A stretch of 64,000 bases of DNA, taken from Pyxicephalus adspersus. Lineage: Eukaryota; Chordata; Amphibia; Anura; Pyxicephalidae. Position numbers and translations under genes: made by a program. The notes below the pieces were generated by a model. It worked only from the letters and a program-made list of their open reading frames with translations, was not told where the DNA came from and ran no database searches. The stretch covers positions 166,186,664 to 166,250,663 of the forward strand of contig NC_092858.1 of NCBI RefSeq assembly GCF_032062135.1. Direction: 5' to 3'. This document shows, in pieces, positions 11,378 to 20,339 of the stretch (its first letter is position 1; every line of letters begins with the position of its first letter).

Positions 11378-12970
11378 TCTTTGTAGACTCAACTTGAACC
11401 TGAACTTTGCTGGATTGCTAAAAGAGGTTTTGTCATTAGGAAGTTGTGTAGAGCAGGATTGGCTATAGCAGAGGATGAGGCCTAATCTGGACTTAAAGTA
11501 GAGTTTCCCAACATTCTTCAGATTTTCCCAATTGTGAATGTTTGTTGGATACCTTGTATGCAAGGTTACTTGCAAAACAATGCACTGTCGGTTGGAAATC
11601 CTTTACATGTTTTAAACCCAAACCCTTTCTTGAGGTAAACCTTATGTACAGCTAAGATTCACTCGAAGGAACTGATCCAAAGACAAATACGTGCATAAAC
11701 ATCTTTGTGCAGTTTGGTGAATAAATTAATTCCTAAACTGTTGATCCTTGTACAACTGTGTCACTATGACCACTTGTAACCCTACTGGTAGTAATTTCTA
11801 CATGACAAAAATGTTAATCAATTAGCCATCATGTTTCTTTTTGTTCCCAACCCTGCGCTTTAGCAGACTTTAATAGTTTTTTTTGTGTGCTTTAAGCTGC
11901 AGATCTCTAATTTAGAGGAGACTAAATGGTTATAGAATGTTTAGGACCTTATTCATGTTGGGTTTTCCTCCTATGACAGGTTGAGCTGCTAAAGCAACAG
12001 AAATTGCAGACTGATGCTGAAATTGTCAAGCTCAAGACTGAAGTGGAACAGTTAATAAAGGAGACCCAGAATGCAGCTTCTGCCAGCACATCATTTGCTG
12101 AACGGTATTCCCAGTTTATTACATGGTGTCTGCATATTTACTTTAATCCCCTGGCTGCATGTTTCTGTTCTGCACATACCTTTATACTATTGGTGGACAA
12201 CTGAAAAATTATAAAGGGCCCAAATAATTTAGAAGGACTTCACAGTAGCATCCTCTTTTCACGTCAAAATCAGAGGGCTGTAATGTACCTCAACACCGAA
12301 ATTTTTTTTTGCAGCATACTGTAACACACACTTAAATGTAACTAGAAGTAAAAAAAACAGCATTGGTGACAGTGGCTGCCCCTCCAACCCCCAGCATTGG
12401 TGACAATGGCTGCACCTATAACCACCAGCATTAGTGACAATGGCTGCACTTACAACAACAAACTGCCAGCATTGGTGGTTTAGTTTCCTAAATCCCATCA
12501 CTGATAAAATTAACAGCAAGCATTTATAATGGCTTATGTCCATATAAAAAAATATAATTTCAAATTCAGCTTTGCAAAAAGGCTAAATGTTAAACACTGA
12601 AAGCAGACATGAACATTAAAGAGGCAAGTTATATATTGTGCATTTTGCCTGCTGTGTAGACTTTAATATTTTGGTGCCCAACTCATACTTAGGTGGAGTG
12701 AAGTTCTTCTTTAACATATTGAAGATTTATGATTATGTTTGACTTTGTGAAACTAAACCATTTTATCAAAGATTGTATTTCCTTTTCAATGATAAATATA
12801 AAATTTGTCTTTCTAGCACAAAGCTCTAGACACTCAGAATTAACGTGGCTCGGTTACTCACTATACTAATGCCGGATATGAATTTAGGACAAATAGATTA
12901 TGAAGTTGATGTGATCGATGACATTCTACAGGAGGTCCTGGAAGAAGAAGAGAAACAAAGGGACAAGTAA
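1..12970 (+). CDS. morc3: MORC3-like gene A, 3' part (exons 5-16, exon 7 absent)
   Basis: This is a paralogue of MORC3, a nuclear GHKL ATPase with a CW histone reader that forms nuclear bodies and silences chromatin. Coding segments in the window are 1-77, 1928-2060, 2709-2828, 2919-3016, 4315-4410, 4906-5028, 5126-5204, 7471-7604, 10250-10841, 11980-12104 and 12838-12970. All are in phase and total 570 codons including the stop. In order they give the end of the ATPase, the transducer (S5-like) region, a complete CW zinc finger, a Pro/Ser linker, a SUMO-interacting motif, coiled coils and the C-terminal domain. Relative to gene B the 44-codon exon 7 is missing. The usual acceptor of the last exon leads to a stop, which a second acceptor avoids. 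The 5' exons lie left of the window. Identity is secure from family motifs; whether it is functional is unresolved. Confidence 0.88.
1086..1314. mobile_element. Short TIR element (MITE) with TA duplication, intron of gene A
   Basis: Terminal inverted repeats CCGTGTTTCCCCGAT (1086-1100) and ATCGGGGAAACAGGG (1300-1314) match at 14 of 15 positions and are flanked by TA on both sides. Internal 'ATAAGAC' motifs recur. The matching intron of gene B (about 33045-33075) is uninterrupted, so insertion postdates duplication or was lost there. Confidence 0.75.
1928..2060 (+). CDS. morc3: Gene A exon 6: transducer region
   Basis: Acceptor CTTCTAG and donor CGT|GTATGT bound 133 bases in phase. The exon encodes the [17 protein letters not shown] and APESDYSLR motifs of the MORC3 family. 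It is about 95% identical to gene B exon 6 but has three extra codons (KTY). It ends in phase 0, so it can join directly to exon 8 in the absence of exon 7. Confidence 0.9.
2709..2828 (+). CDS. morc3: Gene A exon 8: transducer region
   Basis: This 120-base phase-0 exon lies between a GGGCAG acceptor and AAG|GTACGC. It encodes TFGFNC followed by [16 protein letters not shown], a strongly conserved MORC3 block. In gene B the matching exon (36870-36989) is preceded by exon 7; here exon 7 has no counterpart in 2061-2708. Confidence 0.9.
2919..3016 (+). CDS. morc3: Gene A exon 9
   Basis: The exon is 98 bases with acceptor ATTTTCAG and donor ATATAG|GTAATT. It encodes [15 protein letters not shown] and PTHNKQDF, which are near-invariant in MORC3. 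The preceding intron is only 90 bases and shows little similarity to its gene B counterpart, in contrast to the introns around exon 11. Confidence 0.9.
3070..3130. repeat. AT-rich (TAA)n microsatellite
   Basis: Imperfect TTA/TAA repeats follow AAATCCTGTTTATTATTA, the tail of a dispersed family also seen at 8255-8525 and 30278-30390. Confidence 0.7.
4005..4195. repeat. M1-family repeat fragment with hairpin
   Basis: It shares 'GCACAGAAGGAGCA', 'TATCCCAGAAGGCT' and a perfect hairpin, TTACATAAAAGG/CCTTTTATGTAA (4136-4147 and 4157-4168), with copies at 26225-26830, 47580-47985 and 52745-52965. Probably a non-autonomous DNA element; family not known to me. Confidence 0.55.
4315..4410 (+). CDS. 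morc3: Gene A exon 10
   Basis: The exon starts after TTTTTAG and ends at AAAGA|GTAAGT. It encodes [18 protein letters not shown], the end of the transducer region before the CW domain. It is much more diverged from gene B exon 10 than the next exon is from its counterpart. Confidence 0.88.
4906..5028 (+). CDS. morc3: Gene A exon 11: CW-type zinc finger
   Basis: It encodes [20 protein letters not shown] and, downstream, [13 protein letters not shown]. Three of the four CW zinc cysteines (CxxC and WYC) and the Trp residues of the H3K4-methyl cage are here; the fourth cysteine begins exon 12. The module appears intact. The exon and both flanking introns are unusually close to gene B. Confidence 0.93.
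5126..5204 (+). CDS. morc3: Gene A exon 12: end of CW and acidic/basic linker
   Basis: A 79-base exon encodes [20 protein letters not shown] followed by KTHKKK. It supplies the last zinc-binding Cys of the CW domain and the usual MORC3 acidic tail. It ends in phase 0 in an A-run. Gene B has one A fewer in the matching run, which changes its phase. Confidence 0.9.
5640..6230. repeat. R1-type dispersed repeat in gene A intron
   Basis: It contains strings such as AAGGTCAAGACGGTCCAAGG and GGGCAGGCAGAAG that recur at 9170-9280, 14785-15325 and 40080-40615. The long open frame on the minus strand here is a by-product of the repeat. Class unknown; LTR-like in composition. Confidence 0.45.
6540..7130 (-). 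pseudogene. L1 (Tx1-like) ORF2 3' fragment
   Basis: The minus strand near 7040-7110 reads [19 protein letters not shown], and after a frameshift [19 protein letters not shown]. Both are hallmarks of the C-terminal part of L1-Tx1 reverse transcriptase proteins and parallel the full-length element at 55768-61631 (CWQC...GTMLHIWWECP). Stops and frameshifts are frequent. It lies in the intron between exons 12 and 13 of gene A. Confidence 0.7.
7471..7604 (+). CDS. morc3: Gene A exon 13: Pro/Ser-rich linker
   Basis: Acceptor TATTGCAG and donor AACAG|GTAGAT bound 134 bases that join exon 12 (phase 0) to exon 14 (phase 2). The product is a low-complexity linker ([18 protein letters not shown]). It is poorly conserved and is called mainly from its splice sites, phase and partial match to gene B 42540-42600. 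Confidence 0.8.
7732..7990 (-). mobile_element. tRNA-derived SINE, antisense copy
   Basis: The strings GTGGGAGGAAACTGGAGTAG and GGAGGAAACCCACGC are the reverse complement of the body of the SINE at 43744-44040, and both share the tail ACTATATAAATACTGTGTAAT. The tRNA-like head is missing. Confidence 0.7.
8255..8525 (+). repeat. R2 dispersed repeat with (ATT/AAT)n tail
   Basis: The unit ATTGTAAGCTCTTCGGGGCA, then TATCTGTCTGTCATTTGC, then GCGCTTTATAAATCCTG runs into a long TTATTA/ATAATA tract. A reverse copy is at 25915-26062 and a tail-only copy at 30278-30390. This family is common in frogs; I would guess a LINE or SINE 3' end. Confidence 0.65.
8930..10195. repeat. Intron segment with internal duplicate (8950-9160 and 10010-10190)
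   Basis: Both halves carry TTTTGTGTxTGCTTCTTTGA, then AAAGTCAGGTT.GxTGTAACAGAA and TTTGGTGCCTGCT. The second copy leads into exon 14. An R1-type fragment is at 9170-9280. No coding evidence. Confidence 0.55.
10250..10841 (+). CDS. morc3: Gene A exon 14: SIM and coiled coil
   Basis: The largest exon has 592 bases. It contains [13 protein letters not shown] (core at 10356-10379), which matches the acidic-hydrophobic SUMO-interacting motif of MORC3. A coiled coil follows with [20 protein letters not shown], then a second heptad stretch around [18 protein letters not shown]. The donor is AGCCAG|GTAAAT. Gene B has a shorter, diverged homologue. Confidence 0.9.
11324..11374. repeat. (TA)n microsatellite
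   Basis: About 25 uninterrupted TA dinucleotides in the intron after exon 14 of gene A. Confidence 0.9.
11980..12104 (+). CDS. morc3: Gene A exon 15: C-terminal coiled coil
   Basis: A 125-base exon begins VELLKQQK and includes [14 protein letters not shown], the C-terminal coiled coil of MORC3. Donor GAACG|GTATTC. No stop codons. It keeps much closer to human MORC3 than gene B exon 15 does. Confidence 0.87.
12355..12480. repeat. Short minisatellite, about 37-bp unit
   Basis: Three degenerate units of 'CAGCATTGGTGACAATGGCT' followed by a C/A-rich stretch, in the last intron of gene A. Confidence 0.6.
12838..12970 (+). CDS. morc3: Gene A exon 16: C-terminal domain (alternative acceptor)
   Basis: The exon encodes [20 protein letters not shown] and then a [16 protein letters not shown] stretch ending at TAA 12968-12970. 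This is the conserved MORC3 C-terminal domain. Starting at the pyrimidine-backed acceptor (12816) puts TAG in frame at 12827-12829. Starting after CACTCAG at 12837 restores the frame from exon 15. The second acceptor is an inference; the domain's coding sequence is intact. Confidence 0.75.
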
Positions 12971-13209
12971 CTTTGCAGGACAATTAGGCATTACTGATTG
13001 TCTGAATTGAATAAAACACTGCCTTCCTGGTGCTAGGAGCAAGTTCCTAGACTACATGGCTTCTGCATATTAATAGAGGGGGCTATCTTTTTGCAAGCAA
13101 ACTATATTATTCAAGAGAAAATGTATGCACTCTGCTATTATCCTATTTTTAAATAGTTTTTCAGATATTTAAAGTCTATTTTACTTTTTTGACTAAAAAA
13201 GCAAATAAA
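12971..13209 (+). terminator. Gene A 3' UTR with two poly(A) signals
   Basis: AATAAA occurs at 13010-13015, 40 bases after the stop, and again at 13204-13209. The first part of the UTR is about 85% similar to the UTR of gene B after 48244, supporting common descent of the gene ends. Confidence 0.6.
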
Positions 13210-14784
13210 CACATTTATTCAAACACAGCATGGACAGTTTCCAATAGATCCCATTGCCGGTGCACTGTCATCCATTGATATGTCATTTAAGACATGATTG
13301 CAGTGATTAGATTGTAATGAGTCTAAATGTCCAGAAAATTCAGTGTGCCAGAATATTTTCCCATCTGCTGCACTGCAAACTGTCTCTGACACAACACTTC
13401 AGGATGGACAAGCCAGCACCTAAATGACATGCTTGGACTAATCTGGCCAAACACCTAGTTTCTGCGGTCATGGGTTAACTAATCAGGCACTCCAGGACAT
13501 GTCGGATAAGATGATACCATCTGACCTATTTCATCTTCTAACTCCCAACCCACACGCTGCTAGAAAGGCAGTCATATCCAAAAAACTGTAGTTGACCCTA
13601 TTGAGCCTGGTGCAGCTGAATCTGGAAGTGTTGGTGGAGACATGCCTGCTGATGAGATGAGGTACTGGTACTGAGTTTTTCCCAGCATTCAGGAGATTCG
13701 AAAAATTATCCAAATTTGCTGAGAAAATAAGGATCAAGAACGTGACTATCCGGTGGTCCCCTTTCTGATATTAACAATACACTTGCCACTGTGAAAACAA
13801 GCCAGCATATAACTTGCTGTGTCTGCCACAGAGGACTGGGAATTTGCTCCCTCTGCCCTCCTCTGCGGGCTTTTATACTCGGTGAGACACCATAGATGGC
13901 TGCAAGACCGGTGATGACGTGTCACTTCTTAGCTTTATACCGGCCAATTTATCCTTAAGAACCTTCTGCTTCTCCTCGTCCTTTTCATGAAGACCCCCAC
14001 GTTCTACCTTCTTATAAAGTGCCCCACTCTCCACTAAAAACTTCATAGTTGCAAAGCAAAGAATAGGTCTTCCACCTCTTCCTCGTACTGCATCAAATCC
14101 AGCATGACTTCTAATATGAAAATGAGTGAGATGAAATAATTAATAGTGCTGTTTGTACCTGATATTACCTCCTTCACAGACATCAACATGAGACAGGTGT
14201 CCCTAATAATCTGCCCCCAGGGTTTTTTTTTTTTTGTGCACCAGTGCATTGTTTGCAATATAGGTTCTGGTGAAAGAGAAGTAGACCTTTCTGATCATCC
14301 GGTAATGCAGGGTGGTTCTGCAGATACTTTTTTGCCAAATAGAGCACATGCACATGACTTACTAAGGACTGCACCAGCTTTGTTATGTTTGGGTTAGTGG
14401 GAAGTTGTGCTCTTGTTAAGAGGAGCTAACCCTGGAGATCATCTTACCATCCTACTGGATGATAACAGAACTCATGGCTGTATGTGTCAGTCCCGTGCAA
14501 GTCCTGATGAACTATGTAGAACATGTACTGTACTGCCCATAGCGACTGCTCCAGGAATCTGCTGTTGCAAAGACCTGCCTTTACACCAAAAATTTCAGGG
14601 AAGTGGAGACATCATGAGCTACATGTTTGTAGCGTGCAGGAATGTTTTGTGTCACAGTGCCACAGGGTGGGATGGTGGACCCTCCATGTCACAAGCCCAG
14701 TTCCAGCTGGTCTTCTCCAGAGCCATGGGAGGTGAGTATGTTACGCTGCAGGCTGTTGCCATGTTCCGGCACACAGAGGCTGGT
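13210..14784. other. Intergenic, no gene recognised
   Basis: No splice-supported exon or protein similarity was recognised. Several open frames here (for example 14407-14793) lack family motifs. Base composition suggests old repeats. Confidence 0.5.
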
Positions 14785-15325
14785 GACTGCTGACAGGTAG
14801 GAATAAGGCGTGGTGCAGGAACGAAAGACAGGAGCGTTGTCAGACAAGCCAGGAGTCAGGGTAGGCGGCTAACAGGAGTAGTCAAGAATAGCCAACTGTC
14901 AGGGCGGGTGGCAATCGGGAATAGTCAAGAGTCAAATCTGGGATCGGTACGCAGCAGAATCAGTAACAGGAGAAACAGACAGGAATGACTGGAACCTGGG
15001 AACACAGCCAAAAAGAACTCCTTGTTCTGGTAACTTCCTGTGAGGTAATGTGGCAAACAGGAATCACATGACCAGCAGGTAAGAGAACCCACCACCAGAG
15101 GGGGTGCTGGAGCAGATGAAGCTCAGGGGTTATTCACACTTCTGTCAGCAGATTGAGTGCTTCAATGGAATATCCTGGTTCTCTGGGGTAAAGGGGCAGT
15201 TCCCAGGGTATAACATGACTCAAACCAGGAAGTATCCAGCAGAAAGGATTCCTAAATACATAAGGTGGGCGATGCAGACAAAGGCACAGATCCCCATGTT
15301 CCTGTGGGGATCTGTGACAGTTTAC
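14785..15325. repeat. R1 dispersed repeat
   Basis: It aligns along its whole length with 40080-40615: GACTGCTGACxxxTA, then GGTCAGACAAGCCAxxxGTCAGG, then CAGAGGGxGTGCTG, then GGCACAGATCCCC. Two diverged copies of one element about 540 bp long. Confidence 0.6.
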
Positions 15326-16931
15326 TTTAAAAAATAGTGGCAGCTTGGTATCTTTCCATGGGACTGAGCATACTGCAGCTGGCTTCTACTGACTTGTATG
15401 AGAGGGATAGTAACAGATAAACAGAGATAATGCAGGTAATAGCAACAGCAACGGGACAACCAGAAACATTTGATTTGTTTTTAAATTTTGAAAAATTGAT
15501 GAAAGGTAACAAGGAAGTGGTAGGATTCCTCTTGATAGTGAGCTGGGTAAGGATAGATGTTGACTAATGTAGGCCATGGCTTACCCTGTGTGAAGATATG
15601 TTGCACACAGCAAAAGGTACTTTAACAGGAGTGGATACAAAAAATGCCCAAAGGGGGCATAATGGGGCCTAATGAACCTAAATTCCCCTAACTTAAATCT
15701 CAACTTAAAGCGCTGTGCCACAGTCTGGTGCAAGCTCTGGTTTTCAGTGATACATTAATCACCATTATGACCACCTTCGGTTTACACAAATGGCTTGTCT
15801 TTATTTCTGAGGAGACAGGAACACTACCTAAAAACAGAAAATGAGGGCCTGTGCCTTCAGAGAGAGATAGGGTGTTTATAATTGTTTTAGAGGAAGCAGA
15901 GATAACTTGGCTCTTGGGTAATACATCACATTCACTGTCTTAATTTCTCAATTGTGACTGAAAAGATAATTAAACCATCTAATCCACAAGAAGAATAGCC
16001 TGCCTAAGAGTTTTCTGCTTTTTGATACTGTGTTATAAGAGATGTAATTTTGCTGAGTCTTGAAGTTGTTTTTGTGTTTTTTGCTATATTTTGCAAATAA
16101 TTGAGTGTCAAAATTAGTTATATCCTCCTTATCAGTAAGTTAGTATTTGCTCCTTCCTTACCATGAGGCTTCTCACATTGAAACATCTTGCTCAGCAAAG
16201 TTGGTAATTAGGTTTCTTGATATTGACTAACTACGAAGTGCCTTACACCCTGCTGTCTGACTATTTAAACTGGGATGTGATAACAAAGCTTTCAGAAGTG
16301 ATACAACTGCATGCTTGAGCTGCGTGTGCGTTATTCATTGCTCCCAGCGTGTTGAAAACAAAGGCCACGATAGAGAGGGAATATGATCTGGGGTTAGCAA
16401 GAAATTGCCATAACACTTGTGAAAACATGTATAATATATGTTATGATGGCTGGTGCTATACCTAGTAGTGGTGCTGGTGCTCATACTGCTCTTATCAATA
16501 GTCTGGTGAATTCTGAATCCATACCCAAGAAGTTTAGTTTGAGTCAATGATCCACTACAAACAACACTTTTCTAATGTTTTTACATTTTCCCCCCTGATT
16601 AAATGTTTATATCTTTTAAAATGTTTTTATGCCTTTTGCATTTTTTTATGTTCTAGACCACAGTTTCTATTTTATTCCCGACAGGTTTTAACTTAGGTAA
16701 GAAGGCCAAGGGTTCCAAAGCATGTTAAAATATTGGTATTCTATATATATATATATATATATATATAAGGGACATGGGTGATGAAAATGGTATGACACAT
16801 TCAGAAAAAATGGCAGTATTAATTTGTGTAACTTGACTGAGTAAATTAGGTTCTAAATTCTGGTCCACAGCCTGCAGACTTTGGGACATGAGTATGAACT
16901 TTTGGTAAGAACTATTGCTAGTCTACAACAC

Positions 16932-16965
<34 letters not shown>

Positions 16966-17597
16966 AAAAGTTCAAAAAAACTGAAAGCTTTAACCTTAGC
17001 CCTGAATATTTCCTGATTCATGTACCACATTGTCCTTTAATCCGCATATGTCATGGTGCACATGGTGCAAAGGAAGATCCGGGCACTACCATCGTTGTTT
17101 TTCTTGTTCCACCTTCTGACTACGTCACCCAATTTCGCACTGCCCAGGTGTGAGGTCAGGTGACGTAGCAGCTGTAAATGTTGACTTTTTTCCCCATTAA
17201 AGAAAAAAGTTTCTAGCACTCCAGGAGCATGCACATACAAAAGAAGACCCAACACCCAAACACAAGGAAAGACCTGTACATCAGGTAGGCAAAACACAGC
17301 TAGAGGTGCCAACCCCCACTGTACTCTATAATTTGCAAGAACAGTAGATCGCACATAGCTTCACAATTAAAAGACATTTCAATGATCCATTTCCCTCTTC
17401 CGTTTTTCTGGACTGTGAAATCACTGTCAAAAGTTAAACCCATGTCAAACCAAACTCTGTTAATAGTATGATTACAAGTGCACTAGAGAATGGATGTCCA
17501 TATCTTTTCCGGCACAGCTGGAATTGCCATGAATATCCATACAAAATCCATTTGCCTTGTCCCTACATAAGCCCCCATAGTGACAATGTTACCCAGC
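15326..17597. other. Intergenic with TA microsatellites and an M1-like piece
   Basis: (TA)n tracts lie at 16741-16768 and 16927-16966. At 17040-17350 the text 'CACCCAATTTCGCACTGCCCAGG' resembles the hairpin arm of the M1 repeat at 26402-26500. No gene recognised. Confidence 0.5.
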
Positions 17598-18218
17598 NNN
17601 NNNNNNNNNNNNNNNNNNNNNNNNNNNNNNNNNNNNNNNNNNNNNNNNNNNNNNNNNNNNNNNNNNNNNNNNNNNNNNNNNNNNNNNNNNNNNNNNNNNN
17701 NNNNNNNNNNNNNNNNNNNNNNNNNNNNNNNNNNNNNNNNNNNNNNNNNNNNNNNNNNNNNNNNNNNNNNNNNNNNNNNNNNNNNNNNNNNNNNNNNNNN
17801 NNNNNNNNNNNNNNNNNNNNNNNNNNNNNNNNNNNNNNNNNNNNNNNNNNNNNNNNNNNNNNNNNNNNNNNNNNNNNNNNNNNNNNNNNNNNNNNNNNNN
17901 NNNNNNNNNNNNNNNNNNNNNNNNNNNNNNNNNNNNNNNNNNNNNNNNNNNNNNNNNNNNNNNNNNNNNNNNNNNNNNNNNNNNNNNNNNNNNNNNNNNN
18001 NNNNNNNNNNNNNNNNNNNNNNNNNNNNNNNNNNNNNNNNNNNNNNNNNNNNNNNNNNNNNNNNNNNNNNNNNNNNNNNNNNNNNNNNNNNNNNNNNNNN
18101 NNNNNNNNNNNNNNNNNNNNNNNNNNNNNNNNNNNNNNNNNNNNNNNNNNNNNNNNNNNNNNNNNNNNNNNNNNNNNNNNNNNNNNNNNNNNNNNNNNNN
18201 NNNNNNNNNNNNNNNNNN
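17598..18218. other. Assembly gap
   Basis: 621 N between the two genes; content unknown. Confidence 0.99.
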
Positions 18219-20339
18219 TCAACTTCTCAAAAGAGCACAGCAAATGTCTTTCTGATCAAACATCAGGCTTTACCATAGTAAAGAAGTAATGAAGGCTTTC
18301 CTTCCCAAGACAACTTTAATACCTACGAGACTTAGGGGCAGATTCTTGGTCTTTTTATAATACTTGAAATTGATTCTTTCTCAGCTGATGCTGATATTGT
18401 CCCCTGAGGACTCAAATGGGAGCGTCATAATTCAAGCATCCCAGATTTATTAAATTTTCTGTTAAATTCCTGTGTACTTTGTTGAAATCCACTGTATGGT
18501 ACATAACAAAGCAGTGTTTTGATCCTGAAAGACTTTCATTCTCCCATCACTTTTTAGGAGAAAGAAAACTTTATTGTGGGATAGTAGGACTCCACTTGGA
18601 AAACAAATTCAGCCACCATAATCACACATAGGAGAAAATATTCTGCTTTTGCCCTTAGGCAGCATTGCTGTCGAGCAAATGGGCTCTCACATGTATATTG
18701 TTTTCCAATATATTTTATCATCATACATGTATTGTGACGTATTTTGACTACATGTGTTTTCTGTTTGATTTTACAGTTTCACTCAACATGTCTTTTCTAG
18801 AAGTTACCTTAAGGCTATATTATGTATAAATGGAAGTTCAAAGATTTCGGATATTTCTTCGTATTTAAAAAAGTGTTGGTTGGATTTCTGTAATTCTATA
18901 TTTTGTCCTCAAAATGCTATCAGTTGCAGAATCAAATGTGACATTTTCAATACTTATAACCCGCTCAATGTACATGTATACCCTTTATTGGCCGGAGCAA
19001 TTTTTAAATTTATGCCTATTTGGCAATAACATTGTCATTACCTAAGATAACAAAATCATATATTTTAAGGCTTTCTCTTGCCAATATCGTCTTAAAAATG
19101 ATTTTAAGTTTGAGCTTGTTTATAAAACTAATGCTCCTGGATAAAAAGTGTGCATATTCTTTTACAACTTCTGATTTCTATAATAAAACAAACATTTTGT
19201 TTCTAATACAAAGCCGAGCAAAGAAATTTACAAATCTCCCAGGCCCTGGCTAAGGTTGGGTCTCATTGCTGAGATGTTCTGATTTTGTTCTATAGGACCA
19301 CAAAGTCTAGGATGGCCGACTCTTTTGTGGTTTCCAGAGACAAACTTTTTTTCCTGCTAAAGCCAACAAAGGAAACACATCGGGTTTATTGGTATCCACC
19401 ACAACAGCACCAATATGCAATCCCAGATCACAGGGGTCAGGGTTATACTCTGCAGTCTTATTCACAATATGCTTGATTTAATAAAGGTACCCAAGACTAG
19501 AGAAGACAGACTATCATAGGTGAACTTGGGTGATCCAGCAAACCTGTAAAAGGCTTTCTAAAATATTTTGCTATTCCTTGGCAAATGTTTTCCATCCCAG
19601 GTTTGCTAGAATACTCAGGCTCACCCATGATAAATCAGGTGCAAATTTTCTGTCTGCAGACTATTCCCTCTTCCCGCAATAGGTAAAGGGTGCAGCCCAA
19701 AATTACAATCACTTGGTGCATTAGAACTGCCGACACCCCTACTTCATGGCATATAGTACCAAAGTCAGTTGAAAAGTTTATACCACACACCCATGTGGGC
19801 ATCCTGAATTTGATGGGAACTCACCATGCTCCCATGCTCCAAAGACATTGGGCTCCCTGAGACATGCAAGGATTGGACAGACTCCCCATCCACTTTAACC
19901 ACAGATGTATGTAAAACAGTCTAATAAATACATAATGGCTGCGCAAACAGGGACATGCATCAAGAAGCATCACACTCCATGGCATTGGCAGGCAGTTACA
20001 CCTTTTAATGCCAGTTCCTTTCTGCATGTACTCCAGTAATAGATGAGTGGCATTTCCGAGTGTATATATATAGACTAATTAGTTTGGTAAAGACATGTGT
20101 ATCATAAACAATATGTTGTTTTTGTTTTGTTTTTTGTCTTTTTTTGCAACCTGGTGGAACCTGTAAATACGATGGACCTGTGAAAGAAGGACGGTGGATT
20201 GGGACTGTGCTTGCACATAGTGCATATGAAATCAAACATAAGTGGAGTTATCATGAGCTTCTCTTCCCTAAACCAATCTGGACCAGGCTAATTCAAATCG
20301 TATTATTATATTAAGCAAACATAAAGGCCAAGTCGGTCT
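18219..20339. other. Intergenic; includes fold-back repeat F1 (19462-19660)
   Basis: 19462-19660 contains TGATTTAATAAAGGT, GGTGATCCAGCAAACCTG and the partly inverted CCCAGGTTTGCTAGAAT, a fold-back family also seen at 35450-35560 and 39888-39990. The rest is unassigned AT-rich DNA. Confidence 0.5.

Noticed and set aside
14407..14793. 128-residue open frame in intergenic DNA
   Set aside because: No family motifs or splice context; it lies at the edge of an R1 repeat.
17468..18289. Long open frames across 17468-18289 and 29048-30124
   Set aside because: They consist almost wholly of N translated as X.
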